Below are positions 1 through 10,456 of a stretch of DNA of 64,000 nucleotides, in pieces; within the stretch, counting starts at the first letter, position 1; every line of letters begins with the position of its first letter. The notes under the pieces were generated by a model. That model had not been told where the DNA came from and searched no databases. It worked only from the letters and a program-made list of their open reading frames with translations. The position numbers and the translations under genes are program-made. Source of the stretch: Segnochrobactrum spirostomi (GTDB lineage: Bacteria; Pseudomonadota; Alphaproteobacteria; Rhizobiales; Segnochrobactraceae); the NCBI RefSeq assembly GCF_009600605.1, contig NZ_VWNA01000001.1:2776501-2840500 (forward strand), in the 5' to 3' direction.

Positions 1-300
1 GCCGAAGCCGTGCAGAGCCCGCGCCCAATCCTCCGACGGCGCCGGGACTTCGAACGGCGAGCGGCCGCCGACCTCGACGATCTGGCCGGAAAAGACGAAC
101 ACGCCCGCATAGATGTCGGAGGCGACGGTCGGATCGGCGGTGCGGATGTCCTGGGGGGCGATCAAGAGGCGGTCGGGCGTGATGCCGACTTGACGCCAGC
201 GGCCGATCGCGGAACGGCGGAGCGAGGCGCGCAGCGACGCGAGCATGCGGGCGGCGACCAGCCGTCCGAGGCGCGCGCGCTTCGCCATGCTCGACGTCAT
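1..300 (-). CDS. Heparinase II/III family protein, N-terminal fragment
   Basis: The reading frame runs from an ATG at 300 off the left edge, giving about the first 100 residues. The stretch RLLIAPQDIRTADPT, followed by SDIYAGVFVFSG and GGRSPFEVPAPSEDWARALHG, is the N-terminal signature of the alphaproteobacterial heparinase II/III-like proteins usually found next to rsmB. Members have an alpha/alpha-toroid followed by a beta domain and are predicted polysaccharide lyases, but the substrate of this rhizobial branch is not established. The catalytic part lies outside the window. A second ATG at 288 is possible. The gene lies 148 bp after rsmB on the same strand. Confidence 0.8.
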   Translation of the reverse strand, partial: MTSSMAKRARLGRLVAARMLASLRASLRRSAIGRWRQVGITPDRLLIAPQDIRTADPTVASDIYAGVFVFSGQIVEVGGRSPFEVPAPSEDWARALHGFG

Positions 301-448
301 CTCGGCGTCACCCTTTCAGGAGAATCGCGCCCATTCGCGGACGCCGCGAGGGCCCCGCCGCATCCTAGTCCGCGAATGGTTACCAGAGTGGTGCCGCGCG
401 TCACGCTTCGTCCCGCTTCGCCGTGCGGGCCGACGGTGCGCTCGGCCG

Positions 449-1848
449 TCAGCTCGTGCGGCGCAGGCGGGCGGCGAAGAAGCCGTCCCACCCGCCGCGG
501 GAGCCCTCGGTCTCGGCGATCTGGAAGGGCAGCGTGCGCAGGTCGCCGTCCGCGTTGATCGCGTCGGCGATGCCGCCGATCTCCGCAGCCTCGACCGGCA
601 CCCGGGCGAAATCGGGATGGCTCGCGAGGAAGGCGGCGATCTGGTCTTCGCCCTCGTCCCGCTCGAGCGAGCAGGTGCAATAGACGAGGAGCCCGCCGGG
701 CGCGACCCAGGCCGCGGCGCGGGCGAGGAGGTCGGCCTGGAGCACCGCGAGCCCGGCGACGTCCTCGGGCCCCTTGGTCAGGGCGATGTCGGGATGGCGG
801 CGCAGCGTGCCGGTCGCCGAGCAGGGCGCGTCGAGGAGCACGCCGTCGAACGTCGTCTCCGGCGCCCACGTCCTCAGATCCGCCTCGACGATCTCGGCCT
901 CGAGGCGAAGACGGGCGAGATTTTCCCGCAGCCGGGCGAGCCGCGCCGCGGATTGATCGACGGCGGTCACCGTGGCACCGGCCGCGGCGAGCGCGGCGGT
1001 CTTGCCGCCCGGCGCGGCGCAGAGATCGGCGATGCGCTTGCCCCGCACATCGCCGAAGAGGCGCGGCGGCAGCGCGGCGGCGGCGTCCTGCACCCACCAG
1101 GCGCCTTCGAGATAGCCGTCGAGCCGTTCGACGGGGCCGCGCGGCGTCACGCGCACCGCGCCGGTCGGCAGGACCCGGCCGCCGAGCCGTTCGGCCCAGG
1201 TCGCAGCGTCGGCCTTGACGCCGAGATCGAGGGCCGCCTCCTGGAGGTGGGCGGCGGCGAGCGCCGCGGCGCCGTCCTCGCCGTAGGCCGCCTGCCAGCG
1301 GGCATAGAGCCACGGCGGCGTGTTGAGACGGGTCTCGTCCTGCTCGGCGAGGACGAAGCTCTTCTCCCGGGCGAGCCGGCGCAGCACGCCGTTGACCAGG
1401 TTGGCGTGGTGGGTCGCCTGACGGTCGGCGCGGGCGAGATCGACCGCGAGCGACACGGCGGCGTGGTCCGGCACGTCGAGAAAGAGAAGCTGGGCGGCGC
1501 CGACGACGAGGATCGCCCGGGCGAGGTGTGCCTTCTGCGGCAGCGGACGGGCCATCATGCGGCCGAGCGCATCCTCGATCTGGCCGATGCGGCGCAGCGA
1601 GACGCCGACGATGGCGCGGGCCAGTGCCCGGTCGCGCTCGGGCAGCGCGCCGATGCGGCTGTCGCCCTCGACGGGATCGAGCGCGGCGTCGAGCTGGCGG
1701 CCGCCGAGCACGGCATCGACGATGGCCACCGCGGCGGCGCGCGCCGGCAGACCCGGCTTGAGCGCGGGCCGCGAACCGCCGGAGCGGGATGCGTTCGCCG
1801 ACCGCGGGGGCGCGGCGAGCCGCCGGCGGGCGAGCGGGCGCCGCTCAT
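449..1848 (-). CDS. rsmB: 16S rRNA (cytosine(967)-C5)-methyltransferase RsmB, N-terminus frameshifted
   Basis: RsmB methylates C967 of 16S rRNA with S-adenosylmethionine. The protein has an N-terminal NusB-like RNA-binding region ([16 protein letters not shown]), the SAM-binding motif [12 protein letters not shown], and the two cysteine motifs of the NOL1/NOP2/Sun family, [16 protein letters not shown] and [14 protein letters not shown]. The open frame extends to an ATG at 2014, deep inside htpX, and has no convincing start after the htpX stop. An ATG at 1848 overlaps the htpX stop as ATGA but is in another frame. One extra base in the G run at 1806-1810 would join it to the RsmB frame and give about 466 residues, normal for the family. 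I therefore place the start at 1848 and treat the frame break as a probable sequence error. In-frame alternatives are 1954, 1963 and 2014. Confidence 0.85.
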
Positions 1849-2858
1849 CCCCAGGGTCCGTTGCTGGAGGAGCCGCGGCCCCAGGGGCCTTCGTCCTCCG
1901 ACGGGCGGGTTGCGCCACCGGTCCGGGTGCCCCACGGGCCGGACGGACCGGCATCGCCGTCATCGCGCGGCGCCGCGCGGACGCCGGCCGGCATGGCGAA
2001 GCCGCCGCTGCCACCGCTGCGATGCGCCAGATCTTCGAGCGCCGCGATGCGGTTCTCCGTCGACGGGTGGGTCGAGAACAGGTTGTCCATCCGCTGGCCG
2101 TTCAGGGGATTGATGATGAAGAGGTGGGCGGTCGCGGGATTCGCTTCCGCCTCCGCGTTGACGATCCGATGCGCTCCCCGCTCCAGTTTGGCAAGGGCCG
2201 AGGCGAGCCACATCGGGTTGCCGCAGATCTCCGCACCCATGCGGTCGGCGGCATATTCGCGGGTCCGGCTGATCGCCATCTGCACCAGCATCGCGGCGAG
2301 CGGCGCCACGATCATCGCCACGATGACGCCGACGAAGCCGAGCGGGTTGTTGTTCTCCCGGTTGCCGCCGAACAGGAAGCCGAAATTGGCGAGCATCGAG
2401 ATGGCGCCGGCGATCGTCGCCGTGAGCGTCATGATGAGGGTGTCGTGGTGCTTCACGTGGGCGAGCTCGTGGGCCATCACCGCCGCGACCTCCTCCCGGT
2501 TCATTATGGCGAGCAGGCCGGTCGTCGCCGCCACCGCGGCGTTGCGCGGGTTGCGGCCGGTCGCGAAGGCGTTCGGCTGCGGCTGGTCGATGATGTAGAC
2601 GCGCGGCATCGGCAGCTCCGCGCGTCGGGCGAGGGCCTGGACGATGCCGTAGAACTCGGGATGGGTGCGCGCGTCGACCTCCACCGCGCGGTACATGCCG
2701 AGCACCATGCGGTCGGCGTTCCAGTAGCTGAACAGGTTCATCGCGAGCGCGATGAGGAAGGCGATCTGCATGCCGCCGACGCCTGCGATGAGGTAGCCGA
2801 CGCCCATGAAGAGGGCGGTGAGGGCGGCGAGAAGCAAGGCCGTGCGGAAGATGTTCAC
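1845..2858 (-). CDS. htpX: Protease HtpX homolog, zinc metalloprotease (M48)
   Basis: HtpX is an inner-membrane zinc metalloprotease that helps to clear damaged membrane proteins. The sequence begins with two hydrophobic segments ([17 protein letters not shown] and [17 protein letters not shown]). It carries the zinc motif HELAH in [12 protein letters not shown] near residue 130, two further membrane segments, and the third-ligand region [17 protein letters not shown]. At 337 aa it is slightly longer than the E. coli protein because of a Gly/Pro/Arg-rich tail, which many alphaproteobacterial homologs share. The ATG at 2858 is the only sensible start. The stop overlaps the proposed rsmB start, which suggests co-transcription. 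Confidence 0.95.
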   Translation of the reverse strand: MNIFRTALLLAALTALFMGVGYLIAGVGGMQIAFLIALAMNLFSYWNADRMVLGMYRAVEVDARTHPEFYGIVQALARRAELPMPRVYIIDQPQPNAFATGRNPRNAAVAATTGLLAIMNREEVAAVMAHELAHVKHHDTLIMTLTATIAGAISMLANFGFLFGGNRENNNPLGFVGVIVAMIVAPLAAMLVQMAISRTREYAADRMGAEICGNPMWLASALAKLERGAHRIVNAEAEANPATAHLFIINPLNGQRMDNLFSTHPSTENRIAALEDLAHRSGGSGGFAMPAGVRAAPRDDGDAGPSGPWGTRTGGATRPSEDEGPWGRGSSSNGPWG

Positions 2859-3077
2859 CGTCGCGGTCTCCGGATCTGGGATCGATGGTTTCGGTCGATA
2901 TGGGTTCGGGTCGATCGCCCGTGCGGTCTGTGCCGGTGACGGCCGGCTCGGAACGCGCTCCGAAATCGCCTATATGATGGGAACGGTGGCGTTCGCCCGC
3001 AAGGAAGCGGGGCACGGCGCGGCCTGTCGCGGCGGCCCTCGGCCGCGGACGCACCCGAGATGAAACGAGGACCGACG

Positions 3078-3293
3078 ATGACGGCGAAGGAAGGTTCCGA
3101 GCCCGCGGACGCGGCCCGGCCGCGCGACCCGGCGACGCTGCCCGACGCGGCCCGCCGGGCCCTCGCGGAAGCCGAGGAGCGCCGCCGCACGGCGACTGCC
3201 GAGACGCTTCCCAAGGAACTCCACGGCCGCGACGGCCCCGAGCCGGTGCGCTACGGCGACTGGGAAGTGAAGGGCCTCGCCAGCGACTTCTGA
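3078..3293 (+). CDS. DUF1674 domain-containing protein (SDHAF4-like)
   Basis: A 71-residue protein ending in PKELHGRDGPEPVRYGDWEVKGLASDF-type sequence (the key core is RYGDWEVKG followed by ASDF), the hallmark of DUF1674. The eukaryotic member SDHAF4 is an assembly factor for the flavoprotein subunit of succinate dehydrogenase. The bacterial role is inferred from that homology. I prefer the ATG at 3078 because GAGG lies seven bases upstream. An in-frame ATG at 3060 would add six residues. It is transcribed away from htpX and rsmB and convergent with the cupin gene. Confidence 0.85.
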   Translation: MTAKEGSEPADAARPRDPATLPDAARRALAEAEERRRTATAETLPKELHGRDGPEPVRYGDWEVKGLASDF

Positions 3294-3333
3294 GCCCCGA
3301 GCGCCCGTCGAGATTCCAAGGGCGGGCGGGTTC

Positions 3334-3897
3334 TTAGCCGGCTTCGAAGCCCGGCGGGGCCCAGCCCGGGGCGGCGAGTTCGAAGCCTTCGAAGCGGAAG
3401 CCCGGCGCCACGGTGCAGCCGACGAGGGTCCAGGGGCCGAGCGAGCGGGCCGCCTGCCAGGCGCTGCGCGGAACGATGCCTTGCGGCCGCTCGCCACGGC
3501 CGAGGGCCGGGCCGAGAGTGAGTCGGTCGGCGCGAGTCTGATCGTCCCGAGTCTGGTCGTCCCGAGTCTGGTCGTCCCGAGTCTCGTCGGCGATCTCGAG
3601 GAGAAGCGGTGCGCCGGCGTGCCAGTGCCAGATCTCGACCGCATCGACCCGGTGCCAGTGCGACCGTTCGCCGGCGGCGAGCAGAAAATAGATTGCCGTC
3701 GAGGCCGCGCGGCCGTCGATCTCGACCGGGTCGCGGAACGTCTCGCAATACCAGCCACCCTCGGGATGGCGTTGCAGCCCGAGAAGGCGGATCACGCTCT
3801 CCGCACTGAGCTCTGACAGGTCGGCATGGCCGCCGAGGCCGTCGCCGGCGCGCGGATAGCCGCTGCGGGAGGGATCGTCCGCCGGGTCGCCGCTCAT
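3334..3897 (-). CDS. Cupin domain-containing protein, DUF985 family
   Basis: A 187-residue single-domain cupin of the DUF985 family. The family signatures are LGLQRHPEGGWYCETFRD, STAIYFLLAAGERSHWHRVDAVEIWHWHAGAPL, and the late segment LVGCTVAPGFRFEGFELA. The histidines of SHWHRVDAVEIWHWH are the expected metal-binding or pocket residues. The physiological reaction of the family is not known. It is odd in carrying three-and-a-half tandem copies of TRDDQ (encoded by a 15-bp repeat at 3534-3585) between cupin strands, where relatives have a short loop. A 54-aa, probably disordered N-terminal extension precedes the domain, and the true start could be later than the ATG at 3897. Confidence 0.85.
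   Translation of the reverse strand: MSGDPADDPSRSGYPRAGDGLGGHADLSELSAESVIRLLGLQRHPEGGWYCETFRDPVEIDGRAASTAIYFLLAAGERSHWHRVDAVEIWHWHAGAPLLLEIADETRDDQTRDDQTRDDQTRADRLTLGPALGRGERPQGIVPRSAWQAARSLGPWTLVGCTVAPGFRFEGFELAAPGWAPPGFEAG
3534..3585. repeat. 15-bp tandem repeat inside the cupin gene
   Basis: Three copies of a 15-bp unit (gagtctg-g/a-tcgtccc) begin at 3534, 3549 and 3564, with a partial fourth at 3579. Because the unit is a multiple of three, the copies encode TRDDQ repeats in frame on the minus strand. Copy number could change by slippage without breaking the gene. Confidence 0.9.
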
Positions 3898-3953
3898 GTG
3901 TCCGTGTCCTCGTTCATTTGCAGGCGTCTTTCCTCATTTGCAGGCGCCTTCCC

Positions 3954-4730
3954 TTACTTGAACGTGTCCTTGGCCCGGCGCACCGCGGCGAACACGGCGG
4001 CCGCCGGCTGACCTTCGAGCCCCATCGCCCGGGCGAGGGCGGGCTCGTCGGCGCGCAGGAAGGGGTTCGCCGCCTTCTCCGCCGCCATCGTCACCGGCAG
4101 GGTCGGCCGCCCGGCCGCGCGCAGCGCCTCGACCTCGCGGGCGCGGGCGGCGAGGGCCGCGTTGTCGCCGTCGACCGACAGCGCAAAGCGGGCGTTAGAG
4201 GCGGTGTATTCGTGGCCGCAATAGACCGACGTGTCGTCCGGCAGGACGCGCTTCAGCGTTTCGAGCGATGCCCACATCATCTCCGGCGTGCCCTCGAAGA
4301 CGCGGCCGCAGCCGAGCGAAAACAGCGTGTCGCCGGTGAAGGCGAGCTTGGCGGCCGGCAGGAAATAGGACACCTCGCCCAAGGTGTGGCCGGGCGTCGC
4401 GATCACCGCGATGTCCAGGCCGCCGATCGCGAACCGGTCGCCGTCGGCGACGGCGCGGTCGAGGGCGGGGAGCTTGTCCGCCTCGGCGGCCGGGCCGATC
4501 ACCGCGGCGCCGGTTTCGGCGCGCAACAGCGGCACCGCCTGGACATGATCGCCGTGATGGTGGGTGAGGAGCACGTGGCTGAGCCGCCAGCCCTCGGTGC
4601 CGAGGGCGGCGCGGATCGGCCCGTCTTCGGGCGCATCGACGAGGATCGTCGCGCCGCTGTCGGGCAGGTGGATCAGCACCGCATAATTGTCGGTGAGGCA
4701 GGGGACGAGGCGGACGGTGAAAGCGGTCAT
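3954..4730 (-). CDS. gloB: Hydroxyacylglutathione hydrolase (glyoxalase II)
   Basis: Glyoxalase II hydrolyses S-lactoylglutathione to D-lactate and glutathione, the second step of methylglyoxal detoxification. The protein is 258 aa, the usual length. It shows the metallo-beta-lactamase motif THHHGDH in LLTHHHGDHVQAV, the later ligands in TPGHTLGEVSYFL and FTGDTLFSLGCGR, and YCGHEYTASNARFAL, which together bind the binuclear metal centre. The start at 4730 (MTAFTVRLVPCLTDNY) matches the family N-terminus, so the longer open frame upstream is ignored. It lies convergently 56 bp from the cupin gene, with both genes on the minus strand. Confidence 0.95.
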   Translation of the reverse strand: MTAFTVRLVPCLTDNYAVLIHLPDSGATILVDAPEDGPIRAALGTEGWRLSHVLLTHHHGDHVQAVPLLRAETGAAVIGPAAEADKLPALDRAVADGDRFAIGGLDIAVIATPGHTLGEVSYFLPAAKLAFTGDTLFSLGCGRVFEGTPEMMWASLETLKRVLPDDTSVYCGHEYTASNARFALSVDGDNAALAARAREVEALRAAGRPTLPVTMAAEKAANPFLRADEPALARAMGLEGQPAAAVFAAVRRAKDTFK

Positions 4731-4959
4731 CGCGGGCCTTTCGGGTGGCGGGCGCGGGCGGAACCCTAACGGGCGGCGCCGCGGAGAGAAAGCGGGCTCG
4801 GCGATCGCCGGGGCGGGGGAGGGGCGGCTGCGGGCGCTTCCGGGCCCGCGGCGCACGGGAGTGTGAAGCCGGGCGGCTCGCCCCGGCGGCGGGTCGGGGT
4901 CTGGTCTTGCCGGCCGCGGCCATGCTCTATCGGGCCGCGAGGACGCGCGGGAGCGGGCG

Positions 4960-5481
4960 ATGACGGACGCGGGACGAGGGTCGGTGCGGCGGGCGATCGT
5001 GGTGATGGGAGTGAGCGGGGCCGGCAAGACGACGATCGGCCGGGCGCTCGCCGCTAAGGACGGGCTCGCCTTCGTCGACGGCGACGATCTGCACCCGGCC
5101 GCCAACGTCGCCAAGATGCAGGCCGGCCATCCCCTCGACGATGAAGACCGCTGGCCGTGGCTCGACCGGGTCGCGGCGACGCTCGCGGATGCGACGGCCT
5201 ATCCGGCGGGGGTCGTGGTCGCCTGCTCGGCGCTGAGAAAGGTCTATCGCGACCGGCTGCGCGCCGGGGCGCCCGGCATCCGTTTCGTGCTGCTCGATCT
5301 GACCGAGGCCGAGGCGCTCGCCCGCGTCGCTCACCGTGCGCACCATTATATGCCGGCGAGCCTCGTCGCGAGCCAGTTCGCCACCCTGGAGCGCCCGGGT
5401 CCGGACGAGCCGGATGTGCTCGTCGTCGACGGTACCGGGGCGGTCGCCGCCATCGTCGCGGCCATCGACCGCGCGGTCTGA
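4960..5481 (+). CDS. gntK: Gluconokinase, GntK/IdnK type
   Basis: Phosphorylates D-gluconate to 6-phosphogluconate with ATP for entry into the Entner-Doudoroff or pentose phosphate pathways. The 173-aa protein has a P-loop at residues 17-25 (GVSGAGKTT), the segment FVDGDDLHPAANVAKMQAGHPLDDEDR typical of small gluconokinases (core DGDDLHPAANV), VVACSALRKVYRDRLR, and the lid region HHYMPASLVASQFATLE. No transporter or regulator gene of a gnt operon is next to it. A strong hairpin follows the stop directly. Confidence 0.93.
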   Translation: MTDAGRGSVRRAIVVMGVSGAGKTTIGRALAAKDGLAFVDGDDLHPAANVAKMQAGHPLDDEDRWPWLDRVAATLADATAYPAGVVVACSALRKVYRDRLRAGAPGIRFVLLDLTEAEALARVAHRAHHYMPASLVASQFATLERPGPDEPDVLVVDGTGAVAAIVAAIDRAV

Positions 5482-5484
5482 GCA

Positions 5485-5516
5485 CCCCCTTCTCCCCGCA
5501 AGCGGGGCGAAGGGGG
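5485..5516. repeat. REP-type palindrome / possible terminator after gntK
   Basis: An inverted repeat CCCCCTTCTCCCCGC / GCGGGGCGAAGGGGG with an AA loop starts three bases after the gntK stop, between the convergent gntK and efflux operon. The CTTCTCCCCGC core is the same as in the repeats at 52.7-53.1 kb. It has no T-run, so it is more likely a REP element that may also act in 3'-end protection. Confidence 0.65.
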
Positions 5517-5540
5517 GCCCGTTTCTAACTTCGCCTCCCC

Positions 5541-7121
5541 TTATTTCGACGCCTTGGAGAGCGTCGTCGGGGCCGTGGCGGCGTCGGGCTTGGTGCCGCC
5601 CATGCCCGGGAAGGGCGGGGCGTTGGTGTCGAGCGACTTGGCGCTCGGCAGGTCCGCCGTGGTCCAGCCGCCGCCGAGCGCCTCGATCAGCGAGACGCTC
5701 GCGGTCAGGCGTTCCTGGCGGATGTTGACCGCCGTCACCGCCGCCGAGAGCGCGGTCTGCTGCGCCGTGATGACGCTCGAATAGGCGACCGTGCCGGCCT
5801 TGTATTGGTTCAAGGTCAGGGCTTCCGCCTGCCGGGCCGCGGTAACCGCCTGGTCCTGCACTGCCGCCTGACGGGCGCGGATGCGCAGGGTCGCGAGTTC
5901 GTCCTCGACCCCTTGGATGGCGGTCAGCACCGTCTGGCGATAGTTCGCCACGGTCTGGTCATAGGAGGCGCGGGCCGCGTCGACCTGGGCGGTGCGGCCG
6001 CCGGCGTCGAGCAGGGTGCCGGCGAGCGTGCCGGCGAACGACCACACGCTCGACGAGGCCTGGAGCAGCTTCGAGAGCGACGCGCTGTCGAAGCCGTAGG
6101 AGCCGTTGAGCGTCAGGTCGGGAAAGAAGTTCGCGATGGCGACGCCGATCTGGGCGTTCGCCTGCGCCATCTGCCGCTCGGCCTGGGCGACGTCGGGCCG
6201 CCGTTCGAGCAGCGTCGACGGCACGCCCGTGGCGGGGATCGCCGGGATTTTGACCCGTCGGCTCACCGGCTTGATCGAGACTTCGGCCGGAGGCTTGCCG
6301 ATCAGGACAGCGATCGCGTGTTCGAGCTGGGCGCGGGTGACGCCGACGCTGATCGCCTGGGCCTGGGCGATGCGCAATTGCGCCTCCGCCGAGGCGACGT
6401 CGGGCGGCCCCGCGATGCCGGCGGCGGACTGGTTCTGGGTGATCGTCAGCGCGGCCTGATAGCTCGCCGCAGTCTGATCGTAGAGCGCCCTCAGTTCGTC
6501 GGCGACGCGCAATTGCAGATAGTTCGAGGCGAGGGTCGATTGGGCGGTGAGCTGGGTGTAGGCGAGCTCGGCCGCGCTCGCCTGGGCGCTCGCGATGTCG
6601 CCCTCGACGGTGCGCCGGGTGCCGCCCCAGATGTCGGGCGTCCACGTGCCCTTGGCGGAGAGGCCGAATTCGTTCGAGGCGGTGCCGCCGCCGCCGGTGC
6701 TGACCACCGTGCCGGTGCCCGTGGAGGTGCCGCTGACGACTTTGTCGCCACCGCCGCTGCCGCTACGGGTGCCCGATCCCGAGCCGGACAGCGTCGGGAA
6801 CAGGCTGGAGCGGGCTTCCTGCACCACCGCGCGGGCCTGGGCATAGGCGGCCTGATAGGCGCGGACATTCTGGTTGTTGACCGCAACCTGGGCTTCGAGC
6901 GCGTCGAGCACCGGGTCGTTGTAGATTGTCCACCACGCCGCCGGCATCGCCGTGTCGTCGGGCGCGCCGACCTTCCAGCCCTTCGGCGGCTTCGCCGCCT
7001 CCTTGAAGGCCGCCGACAAGGGCGCGTCCGGCCGCTGATAATTGGGGCCGACGGCGCAAGCCGACAGGATGAGTGCCGCCACGCTCACCGTGGCGGCCCG
7101 GACGGAGGCGGGCGTCTTCAT
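5541..7121 (-). CDS. RND efflux outer-membrane lipoprotein, NodT family
   Basis: An outer-membrane channel of the TolC/OprM class that would complete the tripartite pump with the two permeases and adaptor upstream. The 526-aa protein starts with a lipoprotein signal whose lipobox LSAC places the lipidated cysteine at residue 22, followed by [13 protein letters not shown], the standard NodT start. Two long OEP repeats follow, for example [26 protein letters not shown] and [41 protein letters not shown] (key core [10 protein letters not shown]). A Gly/Ser/Thr-rich loop lies near residue 115. The start ATG at 7121 overlaps the stop of the permease upstream as ATGA. Confidence 0.93.
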   Translation of the reverse strand: MKTPASVRAATVSVAALILSACAVGPNYQRPDAPLSAAFKEAAKPPKGWKVGAPDDTAMPAAWWTIYNDPVLDALEAQVAVNNQNVRAYQAAYAQARAVVQEARSSLFPTLSGSGSGTRSGSGGGDKVVSGTSTGTGTVVSTGGGGTASNEFGLSAKGTWTPDIWGGTRRTVEGDIASAQASAAELAYTQLTAQSTLASNYLQLRVADELRALYDQTAASYQAALTITQNQSAAGIAGPPDVASAEAQLRIAQAQAISVGVTRAQLEHAIAVLIGKPPAEVSIKPVSRRVKIPAIPATGVPSTLLERRPDVAQAERQMAQANAQIGVAIANFFPDLTLNGSYGFDSASLSKLLQASSSVWSFAGTLAGTLLDAGGRTAQVDAARASYDQTVANYRQTVLTAIQGVEDELATLRIRARQAAVQDQAVTAARQAEALTLNQYKAGTVAYSSVITAQQTALSAAVTAVNIRQERLTASVSLIEALGGGWTTADLPSAKSLDTNAPPFPGMGGTKPDAATAPTTLSKASK

Positions 7122-10100
7122 GCATCGACCTCGGAGGGACGCGCGGGCGGGATCGGTTTGCGGGAGCTGGGCTTGCGGGACCACAGCCGGCGGACCCGTC
7201 CGCCGAGCCGGTCCAGATAGAGATAGACGACGGGGGTCGTATAGAGGGTCAGCGCCTGGCTCAGGATCAGGCCGCCGATGATGGCGATGCCGAGCGGCCG
7301 GCGCATCTCGCCGCCCTCGCCGAACGACAACGCGAGGGGAAGCGCGCCGAGGAGCGCCGCCATCGTCGTCATCATGATCGGGCGGAAGCGCATCAGGCAG
7401 GCTTCGCGGATCGCCGCGTGCGGGCTGCGGCCATGGGTGCGCTCTTCGGTCAGGGCGAAGTCGATCATCATGATCGCGTTCTTCTTCACGATGCCGATCA
7501 GGAGGAACACCGCAATCAGGGCGACGACGCTGAATTCCGTGCCGGTGATGAGAAGCGCGAGCACCGCGCCGACGCCGGCCGACGGCAGCGTCGAGAGGAT
7601 CGTGAGCGGATGGACGTAGGATTCGTAGAGGACGCCGAGCACGATATAGACCGCCGCGAGGGCGGCGAGGATCAGAAGGCCCTGATTGCCGGACGATTGC
7701 TGGAAGATCATCGCGTTGCCGGCGAAGGCGCCGTGCACCTCGGTCGGCAGGTGGATCGCGGCGGCGGCCTGATCGATCGCCGTCACCGCGTCGCTGAGCG
7801 AGCGGCCCGGTGCCAGGTTGAAGGAGATGGTGGCGGCGGCGAACTGGCCCTGGTGATTGACCGACAGCGGGGCCTCGGCCGGAGCGAAGCGCGCGAAGGC
7901 CGACAGCGGCACCATGGTGCGGGCGCTCGTGGTCACCGAGGCGCCGGTCGAGGCGCCGCTCTTCGTCGTGTTGGCGAGCTGGTTGGTGCGCTGGTTGGCG
8001 GCGCTCTCCTCGGCCACCGCGGCGGCGGTGCCGGCGTCCGAGGTCGACGAGGTCGAGGATGCCGAGGCGGCGGCGGTTGTCGGGACGGTGGTGTCGATGG
8101 TGTTGGTCGAGGCGGTGCCGCTGGTGCTGCCGGACGTCGCCACATAGATGGCGTCGAGCGTCGACGGGTCCTGCCAGAAGCGCGGCGCGAGCCCCATCAC
8201 CACATGGTACTGGTTGAGCGGGTTGTAGATGGTCGAGACCTGCCGCTGGCCGAACGCGTCGTAGAGCGTGTTGTCGATCTGGCTCATGTTGATGCCGAGC
8301 CGGGCGGCGCTGTCGCGATCGACGTCGATGTCGATTTCGAGCCCCTTGACCTGCTGATCGGAATTGACGTCGGCGAGCACCGGGCTCTTCTCCAGCGCCT
8401 CGGTGAGGCGCGGCGCCCAGGTGCGCAGCGCGGCGAGGTCGTCGGAGAGCAGGGTATATTGATAGGCGGCGTTGGCCTGCCGCCCGCCCGCCCGCATGTC
8501 GCCGGCCGATTGCAGGAACATGGTGGCGCCGGGCACGCTCTTGAGCTTGCCGCGGAGCCGCGCGATCACCCCGTCGGTCGAAATCTTGCGCACGTCGAGC
8601 GGTTTCAACTGGATGAAGGCGTAGCCGGTGTTGGTTGCCTGGCCGCCGGTATAGGCGACCACGTTGTCGACCGCCGGATCGCTCTTCAAAAGCGAGACGA
8701 AGGCGTCGAGCTTCTGCCGCATGCTCTGGAACGAGGTGCTCTGGTCGGCCTGGAGGCCGCCCATGATGAGGCCGGTATCCTCCGACGGCAGGAAGCCCTT
8801 CGGCACCACGGCGAATAGGTACACGTTGAGCCCGATGGTGACGAACAGGACGAGCATCATGAACGGCCCGCGGGCGAGCGCCCAATCGAGCGAGCGGCGA
8901 TAGCCCGCCTGGAGCGCGTCGAAGCCCCGGCGGCTCGCCCGCGCGAACCCGTTCTCCCGCCGCGTGGTCGCGTGCGCCGCCGGGTTGATGAAGCGCGCGC
9001 ACATCATCGGCGTCAGCGTCAGCGAGACGAACAGCGAGACGAGCACCGTCGCCGACAGGGTGACGGCGAATTCCCAGAACAGGCGGCCGATCATGCCGCC
9101 CATCAGGAGCATCGGTAGAAAGACCGCGACGAGCGAAAGGCTCATCGACAGCACGGTGAAGCTCACCTCCCGCGCGCCGACAAGCGCCGCCTCGAGCCGC
9201 GGCATGCCGCGCTCGACATAGCGCGAGACGTTCTCGAGCACGACGATGGCGTCGTCGACGACGAAGCCGGTCGCGACCGTGATCGCCATCAGCGAGAAAT
9301 TGTCGAGGCTGAAATCGAACAGGTACATCACGCCGAAGGTGCCGATCAGCGAGACCGGCACGGCGACGCTCGGGATCATCGCGGCGCGCAGATCGCGCAG
9401 GAAGGCGTAGACGACGACGATGACGAGCCCGACCGAGATCATCAGCGTGCGTTCGATCTCGCGCATCGAGGCGCGGATGGTGCTGGTGCGGTCCATCGCC
9501 ACCACCATCTCGATGTCGGCGGGGATGGAGGCCTGGAGTTCGGGGAGGAGCGCGCGGACGCGATCCACCGTCTCGATGATGTTGGCGCCCGGCGAGCGGG
9601 AGACCATCAGGATCACCGACGCCTTGCCGTTGCTGACGCCCTGATTGCGCAGGTCCTCGACGGAATCCTCGACATCGGCGACGTCGGAGAGCCGCACAGC
9701 CGCGCCGTCGCGGTAGGCGATGACGAGGGAGCGATATTGCGAGGCCTTGCGGGCCTGGTCGTTGGCGAGGATCTGGTAGCGCTGGTCGCCGATCTCGATG
9801 GCGCCCTTCGGGCTGTTGGCGTTCGCCGCTGCGAGCGCCGCGCGCACGTCCTCGAGGCTGATGCCGTACTTGAACAGGGCATGCGGGTTGATGTTGACGC
9901 GCACCGCCGGCAGCGAACTGCCGCCGATCGTGACCTGACCGACGCCCTCGACCTGGGAGAGCTTCTGCTGAAGCACGGTCGCGGCGCTGTCGTAGAGGTC
10001 GCCGACGCTGAGGGTGTTGGAGGTCAGCGAGAGAATCAGGATCGGCGCGTCGGCCGGGTTCACCTTGCGGTAGGTGGGGTTGCTCTTGAGGCTCGCCGGC

Positions 10101-10456
10101 AGATCTTGCCGCGCCGCGTTGATGGCCGCCTGCACGTCGCGGGCGGCGCCGTCGATGTCGCGGCTGAGGTCGAACTGGAGGACGACGCGGGTCGAGCCGA
10201 CCGAGCTCGTCGAGGTGATTTCGTCGACACCGGCGATTGAGCCGAGATGACGTTCGAGCGGGGTCGCCACGCTCGTCGCCATCGTCTCCGGGCTCGCGCC
10301 CGCCATCGAGGCCTGGACCATGATGGTCGGGATATCGATCTGCGGCAGCGGCGCGACCGGCATCAGGAAGAATGCCACGGCACCCGCGAGGGTGATCGCG
10401 GCCGACAGGAGCGTGGTGGCGACCGGGCGCCGGATGAACGGCGCGACGATGTTCAC
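7118..10456 (-). CDS. RND efflux permease, MdtC-like (second permease)
   Basis: A proton-driven inner-membrane RND pump of 1112 aa, in the same arrangement as the MdtB/MdtC heteromultimer. It starts with GTG at 10456 ([17 protein letters not shown]), overlapping the stop of the first permease as GTGA. The proton-relay motif is in [21 protein letters not shown] in TM4, and the matching lysine is in [15 protein letters not shown] in TM10. The two large periplasmic porter loops are present. In the second one a Ser/Thr/Ala-rich stretch of about 70 residues (roughly nt 7920-8135) separates AIYVATSG from [10 protein letters not shown], where relatives have only a short linker. Substrates cannot be told from sequence. 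Confidence 0.93.
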   Translation of the reverse strand: MNIVAPFIRRPVATTLLSAAITLAGAVAFFLMPVAPLPQIDIPTIMVQASMAGASPETMATSVATPLERHLGSIAGVDEITSTSSVGSTRVVLQFDLSRDIDGAARDVQAAINAARQDLPASLKSNPTYRKVNPADAPILILSLTSNTLSVGDLYDSAATVLQQKLSQVEGVGQVTIGGSSLPAVRVNINPHALFKYGISLEDVRAALAAANANSPKGAIEIGDQRYQILANDQARKASQYRSLVIAYRDGAAVRLSDVADVEDSVEDLRNQGVSNGKASVILMVSRSPGANIIETVDRVRALLPELQASIPADIEMVVAMDRTSTIRASMREIERTLMISVGLVIVVVYAFLRDLRAAMIPSVAVPVSLIGTFGVMYLFDFSLDNFSLMAITVATGFVVDDAIVVLENVSRYVERGMPRLEAALVGAREVSFTVLSMSLSLVAVFLPMLLMGGMIGRLFWEFAVTLSATVLVSLFVSLTLTPMMCARFINPAAHATTRRENGFARASRRGFDALQAGYRRSLDWALARGPFMMLVLFVTIGLNVYLFAVVPKGFLPSEDTGLIMGGLQADQSTSFQSMRQKLDAFVSLLKSDPAVDNVVAYTGGQATNTGYAFIQLKPLDVRKISTDGVIARLRGKLKSVPGATMFLQSAGDMRAGGRQANAAYQYTLLSDDLAALRTWAPRLTEALEKSPVLADVNSDQQVKGLEIDIDVDRDSAARLGINMSQIDNTLYDAFGQRQVSTIYNPLNQYHVVMGLAPRFWQDPSTLDAIYVATSGSTSGTASTNTIDTTVPTTAAASASSTSSTSDAGTAAAVAEESAANQRTNQLANTTKSGASTGASVTTSARTMVPLSAFARFAPAEAPLSVNHQGQFAAATISFNLAPGRSLSDAVTAIDQAAAAIHLPTEVHGAFAGNAMIFQQSSGNQGLLILAALAAVYIVLGVLYESYVHPLTILSTLPSAGVGAVLALLITGTEFSVVALIAVFLLIGIVKKNAIMMIDFALTEERTHGRSPHAAIREACLMRFRPIMMTTMAALLGALPLALSFGEGGEMRRPLGIAIIGGLILSQALTLYTTPVVYLYLDRLGGRVRRLWSRKPSSRKPIPPARPSEVDA

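Noticed and set aside
245-2113. Long plus-strand frame opposite rsmB
   Set aside because: It is antisense to a clearly recognised methyltransferase and has the low-complexity Arg/Gly/Asp composition typical of shadow frames in high-GC DNA.
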